A DNA stretch of 64,000 bases from SZUA-442 sp963792405 (GTDB lineage Bacteria; Actinomycetota; Acidimicrobiia; Spongiisociales; UBA5794), in the NCBI GenBank assembly GCA_963792405.1, contig CAWBVU010000006.1, positions 868,001 to 932,000 of the forward strand, read 5' to 3'. Position 1 is the stretch's first letter. Each line of letters opens with the position of its first letter. Shown piece by piece: positions 43,476 to 51,412 of this stretch. The translations under genes were made by a program, and so were the position numbers. The notes below the pieces were generated by a model. It was not told the origin of the DNA, searched no databases, and saw nothing but the letters and a program-made list of their open reading frames with translations.

Positions 43476-44666
43476 TCAGCTCGGACGAACCGACCGGCTC
43501 CAGGTGATGACCACCCCGCCCGCTGCGATGGCGGCAGCGGCGGAGAGCACCCACATCAGGGTGTAGGAGCCGGTGCTGTCGACGATGCGGCCGAACACGG
43601 GAGGACCGAGGCCGAGACCGGTGAGGAATCCGAACAGCACGATGCCGGATGCACGACCGGTCGCGGCGACACCGGCTTCGATCATGACCGCGAGCATGCC
43701 GACCGCGTTCCACGAACTGGATCCCAACGCGATGACGATCGTGGCCGGCCAGAGCAACCACACGGCTATCTGGCCGGAGGCGAGGAACAATCCGGCAGCG
43801 ATGAGCGAGAGCCCCGCCATCGTGAACAGGGGTCCGCGATACGTACCGGACCGCTCGGCGTACCGGCTCCAGAGAATCCGGCCGCCAACCGCAACCAGAG
43901 CGATCATTGCTGCGGCCACCCCGCCGGCGATCGGGCTGAGCCCGAGCGTCTCCTCGGCGAACAGGGGAACGAAGTAGGTCACCGACCCGGAGAACCCCGA
44001 GAGGAATCCGTAGCCTGCGAGCCACCAGATCGCCGTCGGTAGCGGGCTTCGCTGATCCCTTCGGTGCACCGCCGTTCGTTCCGGCCGTGACGGAACGATC
44101 CACAGCGCCACGAGTGCGAAGACCAGCGGGATCGCCGCAACCGCCAGATAGGCGCCCCGCCAGCCGATGGCGAGGGCGACCGATGGAACGGTCACACCCC
44201 CGAGGAAGATCCCGAACTGGACCCCGGACTGTTTGACCCCCGTGATCACACCGCGCTCGCCTGCCGGGAGGTCCTCGGCAATGAGCTTGTTCGTCGCCGG
44301 ATTCGCCGACGCCTGGGAGAACGCCCCAGTGAGCGCACCCGCGAGCAGCATCACGTATCCAACCGCCGTCCCGAGGAGGAGAAACGCCCCGGCAGCGATC
44401 ACGAACACCGCGACGATCGCCGCCTTGCCACCGATGCGGTCCGTGATCCGTCCGGCAACCGGCGACAGCAGCGCCGCCGCGATGTTGACCACCGCGAGTA
44501 CGGCGCCGAGCTGTGCGCGGCTGATCGAGAGATCGTCGATGATGAACGTCGCGAGGATGCCGAGGGACGAAGCCGTGAAGGTCGCCGCCCCCATGGCGAA
44601 GAACAACAGTGAGCTGAACGCGAATCGGCGCGTGCCGGTGATCGGAGGCGTCACCCGGTGATTCAA
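43476..44666 (-). CDS. Major facilitator superfamily transporter
   Basis: A 396-residue, 12-helix MFS protein. It has motif A in GRITDRIGGKAAIV, a helix 4-5 block with FSQASANPATNKLIAEDLP, the GVKQSGVQFGIFLGG segment and a duplicated C-terminal half with SRYAERSGTYRGP in place of the second motif A. The GVKQSGxQxG pattern resembles sugar-phosphate or nitrate-type antiporter relatives, but the substrate cannot be told. It is flanked by an imperfect direct repeat and lies at the edge of a zone of IS remnants, so it may have been acquired. No ribosome site stands out before the ATG at 44666. Confidence 0.84.
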   Translation of the reverse strand: MNHRVTPPITGTRRFAFSSLLFFAMGAATFTASSLGILATFIIDDLSISRAQLGAVLAVVNIAAALLSPVAGRITDRIGGKAAIVAVFVIAAGAFLLLGTAVGYVMLLAGALTGAFSQASANPATNKLIAEDLPAGERGVITGVKQSGVQFGIFLGGVTVPSVALAIGWRGAYLAVAAIPLVFALVALWIVPSRPERTAVHRRDQRSPLPTAIWWLAGYGFLSGFSGSVTYFVPLFAEETLGLSPIAGGVAAAMIALVAVGGRILWSRYAERSGTYRGPLFTMAGLSLIAAGLFLASGQIAVWLLWPATIVIALGSSSWNAVGMLAVMIEAGVAATGRASGIVLFGFLTGLGLGPPVFGRIVDSTGSYTLMWVLSAAAAIAAGGVVITWSRSVRPS

Positions 44667-44701
44667 GCCGCTTCGGCGCGGTCAGGTGTCCGGCACATGC
44701 G

Positions 44702-44737
44702 CTCCTTGCGTGGTTCTGCCGTCGAAGGACCTTCCCG
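44702..44737. repeat. Imperfect direct repeat flanking an MFS gene, right copy
   Basis: Partner of the repeat at 43264-43299. Here the frame matching the small protein reads TAEPRKE with ACG for the start codon and ends after about 20 residues, so this copy is a decayed fragment. It lies 36 bases upstream of the MFS start. Confidence 0.7.
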
Positions 44738-44765
44738 TGCAATCACCGACACTGGACCGACAGGA

Positions 44766-45014
44766 TCAAGGGATCCTCCCAGCTTCCACTGCCAAGGCAG
44801 CGATCCCTCTCGAGATCTCCTCCCGCTCCGCCAACGACAGACGAAGACTCGACCATTCACGAGGAGGAACCGGACGCCGCTATCGGGACGACACCAACAC
44901 CGTCCTCACCATCGACGAAGACCTCCCCAGCGCCCTCGCTATCGAACGCTGCGACTCACCAGCCTCCCACCGATCCCACAACTCCAGCCGTTCCCGCTCA
45001 GACAACCGTCCCAT
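44766..45014 (-). pseudogene. IS30-type transposase remnant, N-terminal part
   Basis: From the ATG at 45014 the frame reads MGRLSERERLELWDRWEAG, SQRSIARALGRS and SMVRTVL, the N-terminal helix-turn-helix of actinobacterial IS30 transposases. An in-frame TAG at 44880-44882 interrupts it; beyond the stop the same frame continues LSLAEREEISRGIAA, the second conserved block, and then ends at a TGA (44766). The catalytic DDE part is missing. A terminal repeat (45051-45076) lies upstream of the start. Confidence 0.75.
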
Positions 45015-45050
45015 CACACACCTCCACACAGGACACCGTCTCACCAAGGT

Positions 45051-45076
45051 GCTGCAATGATCGCCCGAACTCAAGG
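45051..45076. repeat. Probable IS30-type terminal inverted repeat (start side)
   Basis: GCTGCAATGA followed by TCGCCCGAACTCAAGG reads outward from the transposase start. The same 10 bases, then a 7-of-12 match, read outward from the transposase end at 45964-45985 on the other strand. The two therefore behave as ends of the same IS family, from two separate copies. Confidence 0.6.
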
Positions 45077-45399
45077 CACATATGCATCGATGGGCTGCGG
45101 TTCCACAACGCCGGAATCACGGCTTCAGTCTGGGCAGGCGTGGCAGCCCTGTGTGCACTACTCGAACCGGCCGGTCCAGTAGTGGAACTCGCCTGATTCG
45201 GTGGCGAGCAGGGCGCAAGACCTCTATCAGAGTCGAGTCAGGGCGGATGGTGGACCCTTCGCGCAAATGGCTGTGATCGCAAGCGCATTATCGGATCGCC
45301 TCGTGTCGATAGCGAACGGCATCTGGATGTTCATTTCTCATGCGTTGCTTTGGGATTCGAAGACCTTGCCGGTTGAGTCGCTCGCGATGGGTGGATTGG
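45077..45399. other. Non-coding stretch between IS remnant and SnoaL gene
   Basis: No convincing gene. A short frame reads RFHNAGITASVWAGVAALCALLEP and ends at a stop near 45195, but has no start, ribosome site or recognised family. The base composition drops in GC from about 45270 (ATTATCGG, TTCATTTCTCATGC), unlike the rest of the window, which suggests foreign or decaying DNA. Confidence 0.5.
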
Positions 45400-45798
45400 T
45401 CATGTCCCCCAGCCGAGCGGCGGATCGAAGGTGCCCGGCTGGAAGTGCCAGTACTCACGAAGACTGGTGCACAAGCCGGTGTCGTCGAAGGTGAGCAACA
45501 GACAACCGGGCAGTGTGACAGGGTCGCCGGCGACATGCATGTTGGTCCAGAACTCAACGGTCACCCGGTCGCCGTCCACGAAGGGAGAGCCCATACGGAC
45601 TGCGACATCGGTCTGCGCAGCGGTAACACCCTCCCAGTAGGCGCGGATGCCGTCCGAACCCGTATGCGGTTCCTCGAAGATGTTGTCCCGATACGTGCCG
45701 TCCGGAGCGAATAGTCGGACTACTGCGTCGGTATCGGCGTTCACCCAAGCGTCCCGATACGCCTCAACCCAGCTCACGACGACTTCGTCAGGTGGCAT
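45400..45798 (-). CDS. SnoaL/NTF2-like protein
   Basis: The 132-residue protein has the cone-shaped NTF2/SnoaL pattern: an N-terminal helix VVVSWVEAYRDAWVNADTD, VVRLFAPDGTYRDNIF, a GSDGIRAYWEGV helix, and C-terminal strands with VEFWTNMHVAGDPVTL and a DTGLCTSLREYWHFQPG end. GGAGG lies five bases before the ATG. SnoaL-like proteins are enzymes or ligand-binding proteins with many roles. The gene is enclosed by two IS30-type remnants whose ends face it, so it may be transposon cargo. Function unknown. Confidence 0.82.
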   Translation of the reverse strand: MPPDEVVVSWVEAYRDAWVNADTDAVVRLFAPDGTYRDNIFEEPHTGSDGIRAYWEGVTAAQTDVAVRMGSPFVDGDRVTVEFWTNMHVAGDPVTLPGCLLLTFDDTGLCTSLREYWHFQPGTFDPPLGWGT

Positions 45799-45963
45799 GT
45801 GGTCCTCCGTGGTAGTGGGGCGCTCAAGGTACTAGATGGTGCGTTTCCTGCGCCACGCGTTGCGAGCCTCGGGACGCTACCGGGAATCGGTCCGACAACT
45901 CGTCCGATGACCTCATGTGGGATGCACTCAACTGGGCACTCCACAACAACGCATATCGCCGGT
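45799..45963. other. Non-coding stretch between SnoaL gene and IS remnant
   Basis: No gene or clear regulatory motif found. It separates the SnoaL start from the terminal repeat of the second IS30-type remnant and would hold the SnoaL promoter; a TANNNT box is not obvious. Confidence 0.4.
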
Positions 45964-45985
45964 GGTTTCAGGGGGTCATTGCAGC
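45964..45985. repeat. Probable IS30-type terminal inverted repeat (end side)
   Basis: On the minus strand GCTGCAATGA then CCCCCTGAAACC reads outward past the transposase stop codon, which the repeat overlaps. It matches the start-side repeat at 45051-45076 at 17 of 22 bases. Confidence 0.55.
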
Positions 45986-46140
45986 GCTTCGGCGAGTTTC
46001 TGTGATGGTGTCATCCAGTTGAGGGTTTGTCGAGGTCGGCTGTTGAGGCCGTGTTCGGCGGCATCGAGTTGGTCTTGGATGACTGTGGAGAGGTCGGGCC
46101 TTTGGGGAAGTACTGACGGAGGAGTCCGTTGGTGTTGCAC
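45976..46140 (-). pseudogene. IS30-type transposase remnant, C-terminal part
   Basis: The end of an IS30 transposase: NTNGLLRQYFPKG reads from about 46140, then after a one-base deletion the frame changes and continues DLSTVIQDQLDAAEHGLNSRPRQTLNW (read as pattern) and MTPSQKLAEALQ to the stop. These are the last catalytic-domain helix and tail of the family. The right edge at about 46140 joins directly to a tyrosine recombinase fragment on the other strand, so the element seems to have landed in that gene. Confidence 0.75.
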
Positions 46141-46657
46141 CCTCCGGGTCGACGAGCAACTCAGCAGACAAGGTTCATGGAAGATGGTCGCCGGCCCACT
46201 CAAGTCCAAGAAGGCCTACCGCACGATCGGCATACCCGTCTTCCTCTGCGAAGAGCTCGCGGCTCACATCGCCCAGTACCCGTCCGGATCGGACTTCGTG
46301 TTCTCCCACGCCCAGGGTGGGCCACTCGACTACAACCGATTCCGCCGGCGACACTGGAAGCCCGCCGTCGAAGCGTCCGTCGGCCCACCATGTACGCCAC
46401 ATGACCTGCGCCACACCCACGTCGCGATGCTCATCGCCGAGAACCAATCCCCCAGGTACATCGCCGACCGACTCGGACATGAGAGCACCCGAACTGTGCT
46501 GGACGTCTACGGACACCTCTACGAAGGCATCGACGAGGCCGCCATGGAGGGTCTCGATCGCCTCCGCTCCCAAGCGCAGACGGACGCCGGGCAGACGCCA
46601 CAGGGGTCGAACGTTGTGTCGTTGGACACCGATGGCGGAAGTCGGCGGTCGGGGTAG
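46139..46657 (+). pseudogene. Tyrosine recombinase (phage-type integrase), C-terminal fragment
   Basis: About 170 residues of an integrase catalytic domain remain: the first strand LRVDEQLSRQGSWKMVAGPLK, the KSKKAYRTIGIP segment with the catalytic lysine region, HDLRHTHVAMLI with the His and second Arg, GHESTRTVLDVYGHLYEG with the conserved His/Trp position and the nucleophilic tyrosine. The N-terminal DNA-binding domain and the first catalytic arginine are missing; the 5' side joins an IS30-type remnant. It points toward tRNA-Val, a common integration site, 1 kb away. Likely a dead relic of an integrative element. Confidence 0.85.
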
Positions 46658-46907
46658 GAACCCCTGCGGGGCGGGACGCGAGGGGCCTGGCAACGGTGAA
46701 TCAGCACGTGATCAGCCAACGTGCAGCCGCACTGGAGATGGGGACCAGATCGAGTGGACGAAACACAACGGTTTCGCCGTCTCGAACGCCGCCACAATCA
46801 GTGGCAGCAACGCCCGACGGGGCCGCAGGCCGAGGTGCCGTTCCTGGGCGGGCTGCGGCCTCCGACACCGTGAGCGATATGCGTACCCGGACAACGCCTC
46901 GGGGGAG
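46658..46907. other. Gap between integrase fragment and DUF5655 gene
   Basis: No gene supported. Short frames on both strands lack starts with ribosome sites and recognisable motifs. It is probably decayed element DNA. Confidence 0.4.
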
Positions 46908-47300
46908 TCAGCTGGCTCGCTCGGCGGCCTCTCGGAGCCACTCGACGATCTCGTCGTCGACCTCATCCGCTCCGTGAAGCTCCAGGTGGTGCATCCAGTG
47001 CCGCGTGGCAGGATGCACGACCTCCTTGAACCGCGCCGATCGTTCGTGCCGTCCCAGTGCGATGGAGAGCACGACCTGTGCATCCGGGGACTTCAGGTAC
47101 TGGCCCGGGAGCCAGAGGTAGGCGAAGCCCCTCCTTCGCCGGAATGCGATCTGGCTCTTCGTGGTCCGCACCTCAAACGGCCCGAGGTCGGCCAGGCACG
47201 AGCGGACCTTCTCGTAGACAGACATGGCAACTGGGTGCCCGTCGAGAAGGTCCTCTGGCTCCACAGCCCTATGCTGCCACGACCCGGCTGCCATACGCAT
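46908..47300 (-). CDS. DUF5655 domain protein
   Basis: The 130-residue product matches the DUF5655 layout: a helix SVYEKVRSCLADLG, GPFEVRTTKSQIAFRRRRGFAYLWL, the strand VVLSIALGRH, ARFKEVVHPATRHWMHHLELHG and the terminal helix VDDEIVEWLREAAERA. Many relatives begin with a small zinc finger; here the frame upstream of the ATG meets a TGA, so that part is missing or was lost. No ribosome site is clear. It stands in the accessory zone between the integrase fragment and tRNA-Val. Function of the family is unknown. Confidence 0.65.
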   Translation of the reverse strand: MRMAAGSWQHRAVEPEDLLDGHPVAMSVYEKVRSCLADLGPFEVRTTKSQIAFRRRRGFAYLWLPGQYLKSPDAQVVLSIALGRHERSARFKEVVHPATRHWMHHLELHGADEVDDEIVEWLREAAERAS

Positions 47301-47616
47301 ATCGCCGGATCAGGGGCGCATACCGACATCTGCCGACGAGGCTCGGACCCCTCGCAGTAACCGGCAATCCCGGACGCATCACAAATACGGGGCTGACCAC
47401 TCGCGGTGATGACCCCGTTATTGGGAACGGCGGAATCGCGTCGCTGACCTCGGGCGGCAGCATCCTCGACGCCGGTGTTGGGCGCCCACCGACGGGTACG
47501 ACAGCCAGCTCGAGGATGTGGACCGAGGTAGTCCCAATGGCTCAGATCTGGACCTCTGACGGACACCAGACGGACACCTGACACAAGGAGAAGCCTGCTG
47601 GCAGATCCGGAAATGG
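47301..47616. other. Region without a supported gene
   Basis: Several frames are open, such as one ending MAQIWTSDGHQTDT on the plus strand near 47580, but none shows a ribosome site, domain or complete start-to-stop unit. It lies between the DUF5655 gene and tRNA-Val and is probably leftover from an integrated element. Confidence 0.45.
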
Positions 47617-47646
47617 CAGAATCCCCTGTGTTTACAGGGGATTCTG
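47617..47646 (-). terminator. Perfect hairpin just behind tRNA-Val
   Basis: CAGAATCCCCTGT (47617-47629) pairs perfectly with ACAGGGGATTCTG (47634-47646) around a four-base loop. It begins four bases after the tRNA 3' end on the minus strand and probably terminates its transcript. No T-run follows. An attachment-site role cannot be excluded given the nearby integrase fragment. Confidence 0.7.
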
Positions 47647-47650
47647 AGGG

Positions 47651-47722
47651 TGGGCGCTACTGGGATCGAACCAGTGACCTCTGCCGTGTGAAGGCAGCGC
47701 TCTCCCGCTGAGCTAAGCGCCC
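47651..47722 (-). tRNA. tRNA-Val (anticodon CAC)
   Basis: The minus strand folds into a full cloverleaf: acceptor stem GGGCGCT pairing with AGCGCCC, a D-arm with GCTC/GAGC, an anticodon stem CTGCC/GGCAG with loop TTCACAC giving anticodon CAC, a five-base variable loop, and a T-arm with TTCGATC. The discriminator is A and CCA is not encoded. tRNA genes like this are frequent integration sites, and accessory DNA lies on its 3' side. Confidence 0.96.
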
Positions 47723-47750
47723 GTGTGCGCGGGGAATCCTACCGAAGCCG

Positions 47751-48236
47751 TCATCCAACAGCCGAAGCGCACTCCTCCGCCTCAGGCGGCCAGAGGTCGC
47801 CGACGTCGATGCCTCCGTGGCATTCGCTCGAGACCTCCGCGATGACAGCGACGATCGCCTCTCCTGTCGCCGCGATTCCCGATCCGCCGATGGTTCCGGA
47901 TATCGGTACGTCGGACGCACATGACGAGTCGGTGGTCGGCCACATGCCACCCTCGGCGACGGGATCGACACACTCAGGCGGTGCGAAGAACTGGACGGTG
48001 ACCTCGTATCGATCATCGCCCCGTCGGAACCACAGGAACGAGCCTCCCGCCACCTGCCGCTTCCCGATGACCGTCGCAATCGGAGCGCCCGTCGGTGACG
48101 TATCGCCAGGCGATCCGATGTCGACGGTCGGCAGCTCCTCGACGACCACGGACGTCCCTCGCAGTGAGAGCACGCCCAGGACCACGAGCGCCGCCACGGC
48201 CACGATCACGAGCACCGGCCTCAGGTCTCGGTTCAC
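47751..48236 (-). CDS. Membrane-anchored or secreted protein of unknown function
   Basis: The 161-residue product, from a GTG at 48236, has one N-terminal membrane helix (about residues 7-25) and an outside domain with GSFLWFRRGDDRYEVTVQFF and four cysteines (PPECVDP, SSCASD, SECHGG, EECAS) that could form two disulphides. The GTG overlaps the acyltransferase stop (GTGA), so it is coupled to that gene. No family recognised. It may be an extracytoplasmic partner of the acyltransferase, but this is inference from the overlap alone. Confidence 0.68.
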   Translation of the reverse strand: MNRDLRPVLVIVAVAALVVLGVLSLRGTSVVVEELPTVDIGSPGDTSPTGAPIATVIGKRQVAGGSFLWFRRGDDRYEVTVQFFAPPECVDPVAEGGMWPTTDSSCASDVPISGTIGGSGIAATGEAIVAVIAEVSSECHGGIDVGDLWPPEAEECASAVG

Positions 48237-49594
48237 CTCGAGGCGACCGCCTCGCGCACACTCGCCACGACCTTGTCGCGCTTCGTCTCGACCTGCTCGG
48301 CGAGCGCTTCGACCTTGCGGCCCTTGAGCCACTCCCTCCCTGCACGCCAGATCCTGACGAGCCGCTCGGACGCGTAGATCAGCGCCGCGAGGCTCACCGG
48401 GAGGAGGACGGCGGTGACGACACCCGCCCAGACCGAACTCCTGAACGCCTGCCACAGAGCGACCCCCCAGGCGATCAGAAAGAAGAGCATCGCCCCCGTG
48501 GGCTTGAGGGTGGCCTTCACCGCAGGACCCACCGGCAACAGGTTGAGTGCCCACACGGCGAGCAGCGGCCACACGTTCACCGAGAGCCCGAGCAGCGCAA
48601 TCGGCACGGCGATGAGCAGGATGATCAGCGTGCGGACGATGAACCACGCGAACTGTCGCGTCCGCACCTTCTCGTACATGGCGACGTCAGAGAGCCCGAC
48701 GCCGTCGAGGTCACGCTGGAAATCCTCCGCCGCCGCGAGGACCGCCGCCTTCGACGGCGGCGGCGTCGCCGCGATCTCGGCGGCGAGGAGATCGCGGTCG
48801 ACGATCGACACGGGAGCGCGATGCTGGCCCGACTCGGCGCGCAGCGTCACCTCGGCTGCCTGGGTGAGGGCGCGCGCCTCCTGCCAATCGGAGAAGTCCG
48901 GTGCGACGTTGCGTATGTACTCCTCGATCATCGACGTGAGGGCGTGCACGGCGTCGCGATCGTCGGGCCCGACGTCGCCGGCGTGGGAGGCGACGAACGC
49001 CTCGACGTCGATCGGCTTGCCGGCGTTGATGAACACACGGCTCCGGAGCGCGGCCTTGTCCTCGTAGTGGATCCCGATGGGGAGGATCTGGATCCCCTCC
49101 GTCCCCTGCTCACGAGCACCCAACGCGATCCGTGCAGCGCCCGACTTGACCGGGGCGATCGAGGGATCCTCGCTCGTGACACCCTCGGGGAAGATGAGGA
49201 GCACGTCACCTTCGGCGAGTCGCTCGTAGCAGGAGGCGAACATGTCCCGATTCGACGTTGGCCCCTCGTGGTCCTCTGGTTTGTGGACGGGGATCGCACC
49301 GATCCACCGCATCAACGATCCCGCCACGGGGATCGACCAGATCTTGTCCCTGGCGATGATCCTCGGCACCACCGGCGAGCCGTGGACGATCAGGAACGCG
49401 TCTGCGAACCCCCCGAAATGGCTCGACACCAGAATGACCGGCCTTCCCCGAAGCGAGCCCGGCTCGTGCACCGAGAACACCTCGACGTCTTCGTAGAGGA
49501 AGAACACGGCGAACCGGAGAAGGCGCCTGATGAAGCGATCGCGCAGACGCGGCTCCCTCGCAATGTGCTGCTCGGGGTCGGAGGTAGGGCTCAT
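48233..49594 (-). CDS. Membrane acyltransferase of the PlsC/GPAT family
   Basis: The 453-residue protein has the acyltransferase block with a His-x5-Asp motif in SSHFGGFADAF, an arginine-containing second block, IFPEGVTSED (motif III) and ILPIGIHYED (motif IV). The five-residue gap between His and Asp is that of glycerol-3-phosphate and DHAP acyltransferases (Gat/SCT1 type), while most PlsC proteins have four. About residues 330-430 contain three or four membrane helices, unusual for simple PlsC proteins. Likely role is sn-1 or sn-2 acylation in phospholipid synthesis. It overlaps the next small gene. Acceptor not certain. Confidence 0.78.
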   Translation of the reverse strand: MSPTSDPEQHIAREPRLRDRFIRRLLRFAVFFLYEDVEVFSVHEPGSLRGRPVILVSSHFGGFADAFLIVHGSPVVPRIIARDKIWSIPVAGSLMRWIGAIPVHKPEDHEGPTSNRDMFASCYERLAEGDVLLIFPEGVTSEDPSIAPVKSGAARIALGAREQGTEGIQILPIGIHYEDKAALRSRVFINAGKPIDVEAFVASHAGDVGPDDRDAVHALTSMIEEYIRNVAPDFSDWQEARALTQAAEVTLRAESGQHRAPVSIVDRDLLAAEIAATPPPSKAAVLAAAEDFQRDLDGVGLSDVAMYEKVRTRQFAWFIVRTLIILLIAVPIALLGLSVNVWPLLAVWALNLLPVGPAVKATLKPTGAMLFFLIAWGVALWQAFRSSVWAGVVTAVLLPVSLAALIYASERLVRIWRAGREWLKGRKVEALAEQVETKRDKVVASVREAVASR

Positions 49595-49721
49595 GGGCCG
49601 GCAGTGTACGCCTCCGCGGCCACGGCTCCCGGCCTCGCGGAACGCGCACTGCGTAGTGCCCGCGCGGCGATACCGTTGGGCGTGCCCGGCCGCATACGGC
49701 GGCCACCCTCCAGGAGCGGCA

Positions 49722-50657
49722 GTGGCGATCGCAATCGTCGCCCTCATCGTCGGCGTCGCCCTTCTGGCCTGGGCCTCCGACCAATTCGTCATCGGCGCAG
49801 CCCGCATCGCGGTGATCCGCAGCGTCGCCCCGCTCGTCGTCGGCGTGGTCATCGTCGGCTTCGGCACCTCGAGCCCAGAACTGCTCGTGTCCGCGATCGC
49901 AGCCGCCCGCGGCCAGCCCGAGATCGCCGTCGGCAACATCGTCGGCTCCAACATCGCCAACCTGACCCTCATCCTCGGTATCGGTGTGCTCATGCTCCCC
50001 CTCGCCGTCGACTCCAAGACGGTGAGACGGGAGGCCCCTCTGACCATCGCCGCCATGGCGACCTTCCTGCTGTTCGTGCAGAACGGCATCTCCATGGTCG
50101 AGGGCATCGTGATGCTCCTCGCCATGGTGGCCGCCTTGATCACGGTGATGCGCCGCACCGCTTCCGACGAGCTCGGGGCCGAAGCTGTCGAGTTCGCCGG
50201 ACCGGACCACCGGCTCGGCGCCGAGGTCGTGCGGACGCTCCTCGGGCTTGCAGGCACCCTCGCGGGCGCCCAGATCCTCCTGTGGGGTGCCATCGACCTG
50301 GCTGATCGCGCAGGTCTCAGCAAGGGCTTCGTCGGTGCGACGCTCGTCGCGGTCGGCACGTCGCTCCCCGAGCTGGTCACGGTCGTGCAGTCCGCCCGTC
50401 GCGGCGAGGGCGACCTGATCCTCGGCAACCTCCTCGGCTCCAACATCTTCAACGCGCTGACCGTCGGAGGCATCGTCGGCATCATCGGCTCCGGCTCACT
50501 CGATGCACCGCGCCTCACGGGCCTTGCATCCGTGAGCGCGCTCGTGATCGCGATCGTGGTGTGGCTGATGATGCAAACGGGCAGGCGTATCAGCCGCGTC
50601 GAGGGTCCGGTGCTCATCGCGGCCTACCTCGTCCTCGTCCCGCTGCTGGCGGGGTGA
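49722..50657 (+). CDS. CaCA-family Ca2+/Na+:H+ antiporter (YrbG-like)
   Basis: The 311-residue protein has ten predicted helices and the two inverted alpha repeats of the family: GFGTSSPELLVSAIAAA...GNIVGSNIANLTLILG (about residues 46-87) and VGTSLPELVTVVQSA...GNLLGSNIFNALTVGG (about residues 206-250). The acidic residue in each SPE/LPE motif is the cation site. AGGAG precedes the GTG at 49722 by about seven bases. Its size and repeat form fit bacterial YrbG. It exchanges Ca2+ for Na+ or H+; which one is not told by sequence. It is divergent from the acyltransferase. Confidence 0.92.
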   Translation: MAIAIVALIVGVALLAWASDQFVIGAARIAVIRSVAPLVVGVVIVGFGTSSPELLVSAIAAARGQPEIAVGNIVGSNIANLTLILGIGVLMLPLAVDSKTVRREAPLTIAAMATFLLFVQNGISMVEGIVMLLAMVAALITVMRRTASDELGAEAVEFAGPDHRLGAEVVRTLLGLAGTLAGAQILLWGAIDLADRAGLSKGFVGATLVAVGTSLPELVTVVQSARRGEGDLILGNLLGSNIFNALTVGGIVGIIGSGSLDAPRLTGLASVSALVIAIVVWLMMQTGRRISRVEGPVLIAAYLVLVPLLAG

Positions 50658-50713
50658 CCGACGCCCCCTCCGATGCGGTCCCGCCTCGGGGCTGCCACCG
50701 GTAGCCTGCCCGG

Positions 50714-51067
50714 ATGCGCATCTCCGAGTTCGAGGACGAGGTCGAGAACGTCCTCGCCGACCTCCCCCAGTGGATCAGGGACGAGATGGACAACGTCTTC
50801 GTCGTCGTCGAGCGCAGACCGACGCGCGATCAGGACCCCACCGGCGAAGGACTGCTCGGCATCTACGAGGGCGTGTCACTTGCCGAGCGCGGGGTCGACT
50901 ACTTCGGTGTCGCCCCGGATCAGATCGTCATCTTCTACGAGCCCCATATGGCCCTCGGCCTCACCGGTGCCGCCCTCAGGACCGAGATCCGGACCACGGT
51001 CCTGCACGAGCTCGGCCATCACCTCGGGATCGACGACGAGCGCCTCCACGAGCTCGGGTGGGCGTGA
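50714..51067 (+). CDS. Small zinc metallopeptidase family protein
   Basis: The 117-residue product has the zincin motif HELGHHLGIDDERL, with two His ligands and a downstream acidic residue that may be the third ligand, plus a conserved front region FEDEVENVLADLPQWI and IVIFYEPHM. It matches a widespread short actinobacterial metallopeptidase-like family (MPN-unrelated) often called metallopeptidase family protein. TAGCCT lies six bases before the ATG, suggesting a leaderless transcript. No signal peptide. Substrate unknown. Confidence 0.8.
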   Translation: MRISEFEDEVENVLADLPQWIRDEMDNVFVVVERRPTRDQDPTGEGLLGIYEGVSLAERGVDYFGVAPDQIVIFYEPHMALGLTGAALRTEIRTTVLHELGHHLGIDDERLHELGWA

Positions 51068-51104
51068 GTGCTCCGAGTAGGATGAGCGCAACAAGGAGGA
51101 ATCC

Positions 51105-51395
51105 ATGGACGATCTGATCGCCGACATCCAGGAACGCACGGGACTGCCAGCCGACAAGGTCCTCGAAGTCGTCACGATGGTGACCGACTACATGCGCAAC
51201 GCCCTCCCCGACGACCTGATCGCCCAGGTCACGAGCTATCTCGCCGCAGCGGCGGAGTCCGCGGAATCCGGAGCCGGCACGGCGCGAAGGGTTGCGGCAT
51301 CCGCCGCCTCGGCAGCCTCCAGCGTGGCATCGGGATCGCTCGAAGCCGCCAAGGGCGCGCTCGCCGACTTCACCCGCTCCCAGGGCGACGCGTAG
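51105..51395 (+). CDS. Small helical alanine-rich protein of unknown function
   Basis: The 96-residue protein has an N-terminal helical half (ADIQERTGLPADKVLEVVTMV, DYMRNALPDDL) like that of DUF2267/DUF937-type small domains, and an alanine/serine-rich C-terminal half that may be a membrane-surface helix. AAGGAGG six bases before the ATG fixes the start. It lies 37 bases after the metallopeptidase gene and 17 bases before plsB and so is probably co-transcribed with them. Function unknown. Confidence 0.65.
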   Translation: MDDLIADIQERTGLPADKVLEVVTMVTDYMRNALPDDLIAQVTSYLAAAAESAESGAGTARRVAASAASAASSVASGSLEAAKGALADFTRSQGDA

Positions 51396-51412
51396 GCGGG
51401 ACGTAGGGCGCC

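Noticed and set aside
45082..45276. Short plus-strand frame of 64 codons beside the IS end
   Set aside because: No ribosome site, no conserved pattern, and it sits in decaying element DNA.
47617..47722. att site made by tRNA-Val and the hairpin behind it
   Set aside because: No second copy of the tRNA 3' end was found in the window, so the hairpin is better read as a terminator.
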